Below are positions 43,241 through 56,240 of a stretch of 64,000 bases of DNA, piece after piece. A program made the position numbers and the translations under genes. The stretch comes from Atrina japonica (lineage: Eukaryota; Mollusca; Bivalvia; Pterioida; Pinnidae). The stretch's first letter is position 1; each line of letters starts with the position of its first letter. The notes beneath the pieces are model-generated. The model saw nothing but the letters and a program-made list of their open reading frames with translations. It was not told where the DNA came from and searched no databases. The DNA is taken from positions 940,001-1,004,000 of the forward strand of contig BROG01000043.1 of NCBI GenBank assembly GCA_030159075.1. The letters are read 5' to 3'.

Positions 43241-43829
43241 TTCAGGTGGATCTTCCACATCTGATTTTCTCGACCTTATTCAACCAATGAGAGCGTAGAT
43301 GAAAGATCTTAACTTCCACACTGAGCTAATGTTCTCCCTTCTGGATAATGTCCAATAGCAGTAGTTGGTATGTCTTGGCCAAGCATTTTTGTATTGGAGA
43401 CTAAATTATTGCACTGCGCAGTCCAACAGACGATACCACTAGAACCTGTACATTGTAAACCCTGGCTAAAGCTTGAAATTATCTCCATATGTGGAGATTC
43501 CTTTCACCATATAGTCTGCTGTGAATTATATATAGTTTCTTCATTGCCTGTTTGAATTTTCCACGAATTCTGTTCCGTTGTTACACTGGATATACATTGT
43601 ATTTGAGAAATATAAAAATTTCAGATACCAAAGTATAAATCAATAGAATGTCCAGGACATAGATACAAATCCGGTAAAATGGACAAACACGGACCTCTGG
43701 AAACCAAGAGGTGGGATCAGGTGTCATGGAGGAGTAAGCATCCCCTGTCGACCGGTCACACCCCGCCGTGAGTCCACAGTCAAGTCCAATGAAACAAGTG
43801 AGGAGTGTTTCCTCGTCACAATTGGTACA

Positions 43830-44700
43830 GACGTCTCAACAACCGCCAAGGAAAAGGCAACTCAACATTTCACTTAGTGAAACAGAGTAGTCGCAAACAA
43901 GACTATTATACCGACCGTAAAATTTGCGGAACGTTGACATTAAACGCGGTTTTTCGATATCCCTGTGTCAATAATTTGTCAGTGAGTAGTTTACCTCTGT
44001 ATATGAAATCTTCATATGTTGTGCACGCCCTGGCATATCGGATCATTTGTGAAATATAAACTCCATATGCGGGTGACTGAGGGATATTACTACTTAAATG
44101 TGGACAATTTACGATGGGAAAGCCGAAATCGTCGCGTTTATCGTATAGCTTAGTTGCTGATTTCCCGTCTGTGTTTATATTAAGTAAAATGTCTAAGTAT
44201 GAAGCGTGTGTGCTTGATTCTGTTGTATCTTTAATTTCTAGTTCGCTGGGATATATATCGCATTGACATATGTATGAAAATTGTCATTATTAATTGACAA
44301 AACGTCGTCGATATATCTAAATGTTAAATTAAAGGACACCGCTAACTTTTTCTTCTTTTGATTCAGCAGTTTCTGAATGAAGTCTGCTTCGTATGAATAA
44401 AGGAACAGGTCGGCCAATAAAGGAGCACAATTGGTTCGCAGAGGAATGCCGACAGTTTGTTGAAAGACCACGTCTCCGAACATAACAAATATATTGTCTA
44501 TTAGAAATTCCATTATGTTTTTTATATCAACTTCAGTATATTTATGTGTAGAATCAGAGTGGTGTTTGACGAAATAAGTATCCTGATAGCCAATCACTAG
44601 ATATTTAAATTTTCGGGTACCACCTTTAGTGAAAAAGCAGTTGTCTATGATGCTGAAAAGATACCCATACTCAAGAAATATACTTTCCGTTGTATTTCAA
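43830..44700 (-). pseudogene. Decayed Penelope-like reverse transcriptase
   Basis: The minus-strand ORF 44238-44597 reads EVDIKNIMEFLIDNIFVMFG, then QQTVGIPLRTNCAPLLADLF, LYSYEADFIQ and FRYIDDVLSINND. These are the motifs of the RT family found in Penelope-like elements and their molluscan relatives. YIDD is intact. The usual Gly after GIPM is replaced (GIPLR), which would harm motif B. Coding similarity continues on both sides after frameshifts: upstream to about 44700 and downstream through SYLDILLNINTDG and SPAYGVYISQMIRYARAC to about 43830. No endonuclease domain was seen. Confidence 0.8.
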
Positions 44701-44704
44701 ACGA

Positions 44705-45065
44705 AGCAGACTGTTGTTTCTGTAGTGGCGTACATATTGTATATCCTGACAAAACATCAATGACTGATAATATGTAGCTATATTTCTTTTTCCTTGATAT
44801 TAGTCTCATGTTTCACTGAAATAAAATCGATTTGATGTTTTCAAAATTTCGAACTTATACGGTTTGGAAAAGGCGGTTTATTGGTGAACTGAGCATTTGT
44901 TTAACATGTATAATGTTTATAAGCGCTAAATATTTTAACATTTTGATTGACAAAAAGTCATGATTAGGATTTAATTACATTCGGTGAATAATCTTTGCTG
45001 TGCTTAATCTCACATAAGATTAATTGAGATTTCTTTCAGAAAATAACGTGATGCATGTATTACAT
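44705..45065. other. Gene-free interval upstream of the Penelope-like remnant
   Basis: AT-rich with no coding evidence; possibly the degraded N-terminal side of the element. Confidence 0.4.
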
Positions 45066-45068
45066 TGT

Positions 45069-45071
45069 ATA

Positions 45072-45140
<69 letters not shown>
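45069..45140. repeat. (TA)n microsatellite
   Basis: About 35 TA units. Confidence 0.98.
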
Positions 45141-45143
<3 letters not shown>

Positions 45144-45973
45144 TTATGTTTTAATTTTTAAATATATTACAAATACAGACATAAATGACGATTCTTTAAC
45201 ACACACACACTTTTACACAATGTTTATACAATTTACTACAATGTTGCTAATTTGATAATGATGCATTTATCAACTTAAAAACAGCATTTTCTTGTTATCT
45301 ATAATATAGCTCAGAAAACGTTGGGACTTTTGAGGATGAAAACAAAGAAAGATAACTCTAACTCATTAGTTAGGGTAAGATAACTCCAGAACGACGCGCA
45401 ATTCAACTTTTAAATGTATATATTAACACAATCAAGAAATCAGTGGCGTAGCGCACCTGATGCAAATGCACTAATGAATACACAATTTTGGCCATAATTG
45501 TATTCAATAATTATTCAGAATCATTCACCATAACAGTATCTGTATTATGAAGTTTCTGATGTCAATACAATATTTATTTATAAATGCATTGATTCCAGAT
45601 TATGGTCTCGATTTATATAGCATACAACTGCGAGCCATTTTATTACATATAACATTTTAAAACTCCATTGCTGTACTGCATACGAGATGTCTGCTTTAAC
45701 AATGCTCCTTTTCTTTTCTTAAAATCAATTGAGTAAGTAGTTTGGGCAGACCTCCGGGTCGAATGTGGCCCTGATGTTTTAATGGGGTCGAAAACATACC
45801 TGGACGATTGAAATTTTGGCTGTGTATTATTACAAATATTCCCGGCAATATCTGAAATATTTATGGAAAATAAAGAAAATTACTAGAGATGCATAGTTTA
45901 TGTGGTAGTCATTTTAGAAACAGAATCATATTCCTGAAAGCAAAGCACGTTATAAAATGTTTACGAGAGAACT

Positions 45974-46225
45974 AGGGGCCGCCGTTGCCGAGTGGTAAGA
46001 GCATTGTACACTTTATACCATGAAGTCTCTTGCCTCTTGTCAGTGAAGGTTCGAGTCCCTCAAATTGTGAGAAAATTTGCCAGTTTACTTGTGGAATGCC
46101 AGTGGTTCTTTCCGGGTATAATGTAACCGGGTTCTCTCCTACACAGTCAAAAACTGACCGCCACCATATATAACCGAAAAATTGTTGTGTGATGTGAAAC
46201 ACCATTCAAACAAACAATAAGGAAA
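45974..46225 (+). mobile_element. tRNA-headed SINE, best-preserved copy
   Basis: The head carries a pol III box A ttgccgagtgg (45983-45993) and a perfect box B ggttcgagtcc (about 46048-46058), as in Ser/Leu-type tRNAs. The body includes aatttgccagtttacttgtg and ccgggttctctcctacacag. The end is taaccgaaaaattgttgtgt followed by a loose A-rich tail. Related pieces lie at 7795, 16165 and 32440. Confidence 0.85.
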
Positions 46226-46999
46226 GGACGGTCAAATTATTACGTCAACAAAATATTGTGGTATACTGTCAAAGTAATCTTTATTCTAATATAAAACACG
46301 TGGATTTATTTACAACACTTTTCATTTTCAGAGTGACTATAATTTATCTCGCCATGTAAAAGTTATTTTATATTCTTTATAAACAAGTTTTGGCGTTTTT
46401 TAACTGTCTCTCTCTCTTACTTTACTTAATCGATACTCAATGCTTGCTTGTGAGTTCCCATGACATGACAAAGCATTTAGTATTTCTAAAGGGCACAAAT
46501 TAAGTATCAATAAAATTCAAATAACGTTTTTTAAATTTAACGACTTTCGGATATTTGTTTACGTCTACTTTATATATTTTTCTGTATAAAAGAATATCTA
46601 AAGATAGATATACTTACATATTTGTGTTTTTTACCATTCAACCTTACCTTTAGAAGTTATGTATTTTTACCTCATTGTATCGCCTTTTAAAGCAATATGA
46701 ACAGTCGTGGACGCCATTTTTGAGTAGACCCTTTCATTTTAAATGGCAATCAGATTCCCGGAAAATAATGTCAAGAAACAATGAGTCACAATATTTATGT
46801 TTTTGTGGGTATCTGTATCATTTTGCCACGCAAATGCACAGGACCGCAGTTAAAGTGAAAGGGTCTATTGTCAAATCAACTATTCAATATAATACAAAAT
46901 ATCACTGAACACGAAATAGCCAAAATGTATTGCTATTTAAACAGTTTTTCATGAAATAAAATTAATACTTTACTGCAATATGGTTTTTTCAATATCTTG

Positions 47000-47656
47000 C
47001 ACAGAGTTGTCGGTCCTTGCACTCAATTAAACTCTGCCGACGTCTAGATTTTACAAGGTTCTATTAAAATATATGAATGTACTCTAATTATGTCTCTTCA
47101 TCAACTCTTTGTCTTTTCGTGTATGGTTTTAGTATCTATGCAGAATAAAATACTATTTGAAGCGAAAATACTTTTTAAATATGACTATAAATGTGGGAAT
47201 ATATTTTTGAGACAAGTTTTCCTATTCTGAGTAATTTGGCGTTTATATTCATCCTGCCGGTTGCCACTACTGGTGGGCCGTTTGAGTCCCCGAGGTATAT
47301 ATAAACCTAGTACCTGGTATTTCGGTACCAGCTGATAATCTTATACTAAAATAATATTTGGCACTGATAGCACCATTTAAAATTCTCAATTCTTCTCAAA
47401 CTAAGATAGTCATCTTTTTACAGTGATTAGTCTTAGACGGATTTTGGCTATACGTTTAGATTTATTGTTTGGCCTTGTCTGATACCACTTTCTTTTTAGA
47501 AAATTTATTTAAAATTGGAGCTAAACTGATGAAGTCTGATTGACAGAAACGATCTTCTTGAGCATTATAACTTTGATATTTACATGGTCACGTGTTTTAG
47601 ACTGTTTTAGACGTTGGCAGAGACTCATCGACAGTGCAAGGACCGACAACTCTGTG
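47000..47656. mobile_element. 657-bp inverted-repeat element
   Basis: The left arm starts cacagagttgtcggtccttg with cact, 24 bases exactly inverted at the right end (47633-47656). After a gap, similarity continues as ctctgccgacgtct against ctctgccaacgtct. The interior is unique and non-coding. No target duplication was identified. Confidence 0.75.
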
Positions 47657-48085
47657 AAAGAAATTGTGCTTTTCTCTGACGTAGTCGTAGTAGTCAATTG
47701 ACTCAGAGAACTTTTATCACGCCTTTGTTGAAGCTGAAGTAATGTCGGAATACACGTACGGGTACGGTTCATACAGCTACTTCAATTGCCTATTCACGCT
47801 ATAATCATTGTATTTTTCGCCTGTATTTGAAATTCATGTGCCCGATACCGTCTTCGATACAAAGGTATTTAATGCAATCGGTAATCTTCGTAGAAATTCA
47901 TTTTCGATGACAAGAGTGATGACGAATTCAAAAATAAGGTTCTACAAAGGGTCATGTTTTATGAATTTATTCCAAAAATACTCATGCATTTCGTTTTTAA
48001 CCATCAGGTGATCTCTTTCTGATATATACGGTCAATTTTTGTGGAAGAGCTCTAGGTAACAGAGCAAGTGACTTTAGCAAAATGG

Positions 48086-48470
48086 ACAAAAATTGCCGAG
48101 GGAGCGGTAATTCAATATTTATTCCTGAAAGGTCTGGCACCTAAGGCTATTCATGCTGACGTGGTAGTAACACTAGGAGAGGATGCCTTTTCATATGGTA
48201 CCGTAAAAGGTGGTTGGCAGAATTTAAGCGTGGCAGACAGAGCCTTCAGGATTACCCCTTACCTTGAAGGCCTGTCACTGTGGCAACTCCTGAAATGGTC
48301 ATAAAAGTACATGACATTGTTATGCAACAATTTTTCGCAATTAAGAGAAAAAATAGAGATCAAGCGCCTAAAAAGCTCATTAAAGGTGCCTCTTTCGCCA
48401 CGAAAATGCCCTTGCTGACAAGTCTGTCATTGCTATGGCTATCATTAATGACTGTGACTTTCAATTGATT
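48086..48470 (+). pseudogene. Mariner-type transposase N-terminal (HTH) fragment
   Basis: Reads EGAVIQYLFLKGLAPKAIHA, then VVTLGEDAFSYGTVK, resembling the first helix-turn-helix of mariner/SETMAR-type transposases. After a frameshift comes RPVTVATPEMVIKVHDIVM, the linker typical of that family. The DDD/DDE catalytic domain is absent. Confidence 0.65.
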
Positions 48471-48476
48471 CAACAC

Positions 48477-48780
48477 CCACGGTCCGTAATCGCTATGTAC
48501 TTTCCTACCCTTGGTATCATGAGACCGAGATATATCAAAGCTAATGAATATTCATAAGGAGCAGGTGTGTCCAATTTATCCAATCACAGTACTTGTAATC
48601 GGCAACTGAAATTATCGCATAGTCTGTTGATCTAATACAATTCTGAAATTGTTTAAAAGCCCCGAACTGGTTGGTTTACTTGCATTGGCTGAAACTTACA
48701 CGATTAATAATAAATATGCACGAGAGATTTCGGTCGAATGAGACCACAGGTAGGAAGGAGCATAGCGATTCAGGGCGTGG
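48477..48780. mobile_element. 304-bp inverted-repeat element
   Basis: Arms of about 57 bp with roughly 75-80% identity by eye: aatcgctatg exact, then ctttcctaccc against ccttcctacct, then atgagaccgagat against attcgaccgaaat. It lies just after the mariner scrap; the terminal words differ, so a link is not shown. Confidence 0.65.
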
Positions 48781-48784
48781 TTTT

Positions 48785-50320
48785 TCGATGATGACATCCA
48801 CTTTTCTCATTTGATTTGACTCCATCAGGCTTCCAATTAATCCGAATAATTTAGTCGTTATACTCCGTTCACTACGATTACTGAGTAGTATTATCACTAC
48901 GGGGTTTCGATGTCGGGATGAGACGTTGTTGTATCGTTGATATTGATGCTGGAGCCGTATCCGCTGTTGCGTTGTAGCGAATGGGGTGAGGGAATGTTGG
49001 CGAGAAGAAGAGTAAGAGTCGGTGTGTGTGGCGCTGTGGACCGTAAAGTAACGTGGTGCTGTGGGTCGTATTCCCTGTGATCCACCAAAATACAACTCCA
49101 GGAAGAACACTGTATAAGTTAATCCGTATTTATTGTCAAGCCGGAACGATGAACAGTATAAAACCACAGAATGTAACAATAAAATGCGAAATGATGAGTA
49201 ATACATAATAAGTCCAAAATATTGAATAAAAAGTAATAAGTCCTGGATTAAAATAGTAGGCAAGTTGGGTATATGACCAGTAGTATACGTGGTCTCCAAA
49301 AACAAAGTAACGAGTCTGTGTTGTTATCAGTAGTGTGTCTGATGTCCGAACTTAGGAATTGAAATTTTACAAATTTGGAACAATAGTTTGTAAATAATAG
49401 ATCTCGTATAAGTTTGAAAGGTGTTGAGTCAATTACCAAACAATAGCAAATTAAATCTTAGACAGATTTGAGACGTTAAATAAGTACATAATTGCTTTGA
49501 CGGTGTGAAGTTAGTCCGTTTCCCGTATTATAATTATTGTTCAGGTGTCAGAAAGTCAAAGCGCATATGGTGAGAAAACATAAATTATAATATGTGAGTA
49601 AATCAAAAAGTAAACATACATATGAAAATAGAAACACAATTTTGTTTTCAAAAGTCCTGAAATGATCAAAATAAAAACATCTGAATTCAACTTGGTGATA
49701 GTGTGGAGAGAATCGGAAACGGAGTGGGCTTGAATTATTCGAGTTAACTACCAATCGATATATTCCCAAAATTAAAAAAGGTAATTTCCGGTTCCCATTT
49801 CCAGGCGGATAATAACGTCATGAATAAAAAGAAGGGCCTTCTGGACCCGAAGTCACCAAATTTACTGAGTACTCAAGCTCAACTAACTTTTCACGATTTT
49901 AAGATAAAAACGGGCAAACTATTCTGTAACCGCGCATGAATGTATATTGATGACATGCAATTGTAAATAATGATAAAATTTATTACTCATTTGAAGAAGA
50001 TTTCAGAAATATAAAATATTAATACAGTTAAAACCTATGGAGAGGGCGTAAGCCAATCCCTTTAGGAATTCTGTCGTAGGGCGGGGGCAACACATCAAAA
50101 TCTCCAAAGGGATTAGGCGAAAGCACGGTTTTACATGTTCAGTGTATTTTATCACATAAATACCCCAGTCATTCACTTATTGTTTAAAACAAAATATTAA
50201 GTGACTGACAGTTTCCTTGGTGTTGAAACTAAAATATAATCCATGATTGTGTTATTATTGGTCATGAATTAAATGCAACATTATGTTTTTAGACTATATA
50301 TTTTACTCTATCCCAGCGTA
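48785..50320. other. Gene-free interval
   Basis: The longest ORF (48676-49305, minus, 209 codons) shows no family similarity or splice structure and is judged chance. Nothing else is recognised. Confidence 0.5.
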
Positions 50321-50462
50321 TCCATCATTTTGTGCAGTTCACAATACCCGGATAATGGATGCGCTTTGTGATCGGGTTCAAAAAGAGATAATGTTGTCTA
50401 TGTTTGTACCACATACCGACTTTAAATAAAGTGTATCTTATCTTATCTTATCTTATCTTAAT
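50320..50462 (+). mobile_element. 3' tail of a non-LTR retrotransposon
   Basis: gactttaaataaagtgtatc followed by (ttatc)n is the usual end of several animal LINE/RTE families: an AATAAA-like signal directly followed by a pentanucleotide tail. No RT sequence was recognised upstream. Confidence 0.5.
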
Positions 50463-50759
50463 GTACAACCCTAGTCGTTATGACATAGTCTTAGTTTGCA
50501 AAACGTTTGCTAGTACGGTAGTTTATTACCTCGTTTGCAATGCTCTTTCAAGTAATGATTTGGCAATTTCGACATTTTGTTTATGTCTTGTGCTAATTCC
50601 CGATTTTAACACATTTTTGATTAGTAGTAGTATGGGTCCCCGGATGTAGTAGGAATAAAATGTTAGCTTCTCTACACGTATGAGGGCTTCGCCCTCTTTT
50701 AAAAATTGTTTGAGTACCTACTCAAATTTTAAGTACCGTACTCAACGCATTTAAATGTA

Positions 50760-51475
<716 letters not shown>

Positions 51476-51479
51476 TTAC

Positions 51480-52130
51480 AGGAAAATCATAATGTGTGAC
51501 GCAAAAATCTATCGACCCCTATGTGATGATTAAAAATCTTAATATCGTGGTGTTACCGAATTTCGATAATGTAACATTAAGTTTGTTCTCTGTTTCTATT
51601 TTACATCGACTTCTAACAAATTAATTATATTAAATTACGTCTTTGTTATATTAACAATGAATCAAAGTGTCACGTTACCTTATTTCGATAACGAAAGTTA
51701 TGGCATCTCTGAGGGGCCAAAACTTGAGTATATCAAGGTAATTTTCAGATGACAAATCTATAAATGTTAAGTGATATTTCGTTAGATTTTAATTGTATTC
51801 ATAACATATGAATTATTTTATTTCTATCCTCCTTATTACTCTTTTTGAAGAGCAGTATTTGAGGTGCACCCAATGTGGACGTGTGTGTGGAAGTGGTAAC
51901 ATTCATTTCATTGGAACAACATGTTCATGTTTTTCCAAAGACTTTGTGATCTAGCCCTAACCTCGGACCTTGTTATCTCAGTGTAATTTAGAATACTGGT
52001 ACACCTTTGGGTAGAACTACCATGCTATCTGCTTCATTTGAGTTTAGTCATACCAGACAGAGGTATATGTTGGTGATATGATTTGATTTGTAGTTAGTTC
52101 CTAATATATATATGCATATAAATGTACATT
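51480..52130. other. Gene-free interval
   Basis: AT-rich; no coding or repeat signal recognised. Confidence 0.5.
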
Positions 52131-52603
52131 CATGGGACTTAAATATTAGCCACTTATGTTATTTTCTTCTTTGTTTTATATAAAACCAATAATTTTTAAA
52201 ATCCACAAATCATACCAGAATTTGACTTTGTACAAATTTATAGTAGGATAATTTCATATTTCTGAAATGCATGCATTTTTAAATTATCATGTTTATCTAC
52301 AGAAATGACAGTATTTTTCTCACGGAGTAATTTTGTAAATTCCTTATTCTTTCAATCTAATGAAATATGTCAAAATTTACCTAAAATAGTTTTATCCTCC
52401 ACAGAATCAATAATTTCTCAAAATAAACAAAGAGTGTATCTAAATTTCATAAAGATTAAGAATATGAATTTAATTTCCTTTATGTAAAATAAAATGTTTG
52501 AAATGTTGTTTAAATTAGTGGATTCTGTGGACATTTAAAAATTATTGGTGTTATATAAAACAAAGAAGAAAATAGCACAAGAGGTGAATATTCATGTCCC
52601 ATG
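52131..52603. mobile_element. 473-bp foldback element
   Basis: catgggac and its following 80 bases are repeated in inverse at the right end. The core tattttcttctttgttttat plus ataa is exact over 24 bases, then accaataatttttaaa. The spacer of about 300 bp is non-coding. It lies 0.8 kb upstream of the TMEM178-like start. Confidence 0.85.
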
Positions 52604-53425
52604 TCTGTATCTGCAAATTACCGACAAGTTTACATGGAATATGTTACAGTCTTTCCTTTGTTACATTAAAGTTAACGTTTTACATTTCACGAAATTGAAA
52701 AACTATCTTGTTGTAGAAAGTGAAACTTTAATTTAACACTTTTCTCGCCATGGGCGTTTACCCTAAACTAATTTTGACAAGAAGTTTCGCATGCACATAT
52801 ACTTCCAAAATGACAAACGTGTAAGTTTATTAAAAAGACATTTGAATGGTTTACATGACCCGATCCTTTTTTTCATATTTTTGTAATTAAACATGTTCTC
52901 ACGTTTTCTCCATCGACGTAAAACAATCGTTGCCCATAAAAGTTCGGCCAATTTGAAACGGATGCGTGTATATATTCTTACTTGTTTGCTACAAAATCAT
53001 TAGGTACACTTTTTAAAATATGCATCTTATTTTAATACTAATGAATCCTATTTTTATCACAGTCAGCCGTTTACTTCTGAGCATATTTAAAATTTTACTG
53101 GTATTTTAATTTTTAAATCCGGTTTTCATTACATGACCGAAGATGCAAATGTCTTGCAATTAAAACATTTTCTTTACCTGTGTCGTATTTACATTTTACC
53201 TCGATCGACCGTCGTGTTTTCAATGGAATACTATACAATCATTTCGCCATTATAAAGATGCACTGGTGTGGAACGCTTTGAACAGGTAGTAGACAATATA
53301 TGGGATAAACCGAAGGTTGTATGTAGGCATTTCGTTTCGGACCCAGCCCTCTGTTGTGTGTTAGAGAAGAAGACGAAAGAATTATTCTTTTTTGAAGCTT
53401 GGATCGGGGGAGTAGATCTGACAAT
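52604..53425 (+). promoter_or_regulatory. Upstream region and 5' UTR of the TMEM178-like gene
   Basis: Must hold the promoter or an upstream intron of the gene starting at 53426, but no TATA box or clear initiator was identified. An in-frame TTG-led extension upstream of 53426 lacks an ATG, so it was not used. Confidence 0.4.
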
Positions 53426-53645
53426 ATGGGACACAGTACATGTGGGACAGTAATGATGGTCCTGGCCACAGTCCTAGGGCCGATTGTAATAGTGTTTTTA
53501 TCAGTATCTTTCGCTACCGATCATTGGCTAGAGTTCAACGTAGACAGGACCAAACTGACATCAGCAACAACTAATGACAACAGAGTGACCCATACACGAT
53601 ACAGAGGACTATTCCGGGAGTGTTATCCAGGAAACGACACAGCGT
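53426..53645 (+). CDS. First coding exon of a PMP22/claudin-superfamily protein, TMEM178-like
   Basis: 73 codons plus one base before a strong donor gtaagtac. ATG at 53426 (MGHSTCGTVMMV) is followed by a hydrophobic helix (residues about 9-30, VLGPIVIVFLSVSF) and ATDHWLEFNVD. After a polar loop comes YRGLFRECYPGNDTA, with the next codon TGx probably Cys. The pattern W...GLF-x2-C...C matches the first extracellular loop of the claudin/PMP22 superfamily. ATDHWxE resembles TMEM178 proteins, ER or plasma-membrane proteins with four helices. Asn70 (NDT) is a possible glycosylation site. Three helices should follow in later exons, which were not found before the window ends. The family call is firm, the TMEM178 label tentative. 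Confidence 0.7.
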
Positions 53646-54340
53646 GTAAGTACAGAAATATCGTAAAAAGTACTCTATCGATCGTCAAGTTAAATTTGTC
53701 TAACTTGTCTTACGCATGCCCCACCCATGTATTTCAACATTGACAACATGGCGGCTACACATGTGTGTGAAGTTTTCTTATTTTTTACAACACTTGCGAA
53801 AAGTAATTTATTTTCAGAATATGTAAAACTTCTCTTTGTATGGACATGTTTTGTTGTTGTGAGCGATTTACTGTTGCGTAAAGCAGTTTGTAAACAGCTG
53901 TTATATCGATTTAAGAAAACTGTTTTGGACATGTTTTTGTTTATGTACATAATGTACGCCTGGGGACACACTGCTCTCGTCAAGACAAAGAAGATATTAA
54001 ATGATAAGTAGAAATGTGATACCAATAATCTATGCCCTCCCGTCATATTCATTTTATGGACGAAAATAAACTTATCAACTATTTATTGCATTGATGTCAA
54101 TAGCTTTGCGCAAATAACTACATATCTACAGGCCTACACCTAATGAAAACAAACCGAATGAATGTCAACAGGGCTACATTTGCTCAAAATCACGTAATTT
54201 GCGGTATACCTAGATTTTACCAACAATAATGTAACTGCCATGATTCAATCATTCTATTGGAAAAATTAATAATGCAAATAATACCGTTCAGATCCCCAGA
54301 TGATGTTTTGCATGCATAGCATTGTAATAAAATTAAGATT

Positions 54341-54388
<48 letters not shown>

Positions 54389-55620
54389 ACACACACACAC
54401 TGACTAGTTTGTTCTGTCTGAAAGATATAGTTTTTCTTTTTGCTAATTAGCCTGACCATGGAACAAGAACAAGTCGATAGGTGCGTTCGCATTGGGAAGA
54501 AGAATACGGTATTGATGGTTGAATTATTTATCACCGTACACTATAATTATGGCGATGTTATAGCCTGATCAATTTCATCCGAGTATTGTCATGACAGGAA
54601 AATGGCCGGCCGTGATTCTAGTACTTCTTAGCTCACCTCTTACCTAGTGATAATGTATATATTAAATAAATGCACGACTCACCTTGTTGGAATGTTGAAA
54701 ACATATTCAATGAATTTGTCAAAAAAGGGTATCTGATATGACCTAGATTAAAACTTTCAAATTACTGATTTTGTGTAACGCTTGGTTAAGTATCTTCTTG
54801 TAGAAAGGAAATTTAGCCATGCGTATTACTAACACAATATTTCCTTACACATAGACTCGACTCAAAAACTGACAATTTCAAATGTATCAGGTTTTATTTC
54901 TCTGTGCGTACTTGTATATTTCTCAGCGATTTCCTATGTCGTGATGATAGAATACCACAATGTTGAGTTTGGGGGAAATTCTCAAGATCCTAAATTAGAA
55001 TTGTCACGCAACTGAAGCTGCTTATTAAGTTTGAACGACTTAATCACTCATCCTACAGTCAAGGAATGTACCTGTCACCTGTTAAGACGTACAGATTTGG
55101 AATCACTTTTATGTGCAAATAGATTTCAGATGATGATGATGATGATGATGATGCATATGATGGTGATGATGATGATTTCTACTTCTATAGACGATGTTAA
55201 ACAATAGGTCACTGCATGATCTAGATCTGATACTGCTGAGATGTATCGACATGTGCCTTGTTCTATGTAGACTTACTATCTCCCCTAACAAACCAGTGTT
55301 TAGATCAGGAAAATAGCACAAAATAGAGGACAGTTGCTGTACGGGTTCAGTTAAACATGTTGTTTTGAGTTTATGTCGTTGGTTCAAAGAAATGTTGATA
55401 TTAAAGACCTTGAGTTCATTTGTACGACAAGTGTGTCGGCCAGACCAAATATACATTTAGTTTCCAAGATGGTGATGGATACAAACATAAAAGCTGGTCA
55501 CAGGCACCTTTGCAATAGCTGATATTCAAGATACTTGTATTACTGTTTACTTCCACTGTTATTTGTGATATTGTCCTTTACTAATTTTTAATTTGGAAGA
55601 AATTAAAAATGAGTACAATT
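53646..55620. other. Probable first intron of the TMEM178-like gene, proximal part
   Basis: No further exon is recognised. Two microsatellites: (TC)n passing into (AC)n at 54344-54400, and (GAT)n at 55129-55174. The latter creates a false His-rich ORF on the minus strand. Confidence 0.6.
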
Positions 55621-55639
55621 AAAAATGAGTACAGGACAG

Positions 55640-56240
55640 TATCAACGATCTTTGTATTTCTATTTTGATACACTGAATGTTCTTCCTGGTATCAACGATC
55701 TTTGTATTGCTATGTAGTTAGACCGAATTATCTTCCTGATATCAACGATCTCTGTATTGCTGTATGTATACTTTGAAAGTTCTTCCTGGTATCAATGATC
55801 ATTGGATTGCTATGTAGTATAGACTGAATGTTCTTTTTAATATTTATGCCGCTTGGACATGTTACCAAATGTCCGCTGTTCTGTGTGATATCAACTGCCT
55901 TTGTATTCCTATAATATACAATAGAAAGAATGTTCTTTTTAATATCTATGCCCCTTGGTCATGTTACCAAATGTCCGCTATTCTGTGTGATATCAATTGC
56001 CTTTGTATTCCTATAATATACAATAGAAAGAATATTCTTTTTAATATCTATGCCCCTTGGACATGTTACCAAATGTCCGCTGTTCTGTGTGATATCAACT
56101 GTCTTTGTATTCCTATAATATACTATAGACAGAATGTTCTTTTTAATATCTAATTGGTCAACTGCCTGTTCTTTGATATCAACTGTCTTTGTATTCCTAT
56201 AATATACTATAGACAGAATGTTCTGTCTGATAGATTGCTA
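55640..56240. repeat. Tandem array of a 102-bp unit, with diverged flanks to about 56560
   Basis: gttaccaaatgtccgct starts at 55861, 55963 and 56065, an exact 102-bp period. Each unit runs through ctgtgtgatatcaact, tgtattcctataatatac and ttctttttaatatct. Shorter relatives lie at 55645-55830 and 56165-56560. Being 34 codons long, the unit yields a repeated ORF that is taken as an artefact. Confidence 0.9.

Noticed and set aside
48676..49305. 209-codon minus-strand ORF
   Set aside because: No domain, low-complexity Ser/Thr composition, overlaps an inverted-repeat element at its lower end.
53727..54052. ORFs of 94 (+) and 120 (-) codons after the TMEM178-like exon
   Set aside because: They lie past a strong splice donor, overlap on opposite strands, and resemble no later exon of the family.
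55109..55456. Minus-strand ORF ending in a His-rich tract
   Set aside because: The His run is the antisense of the (GAT)n microsatellite.
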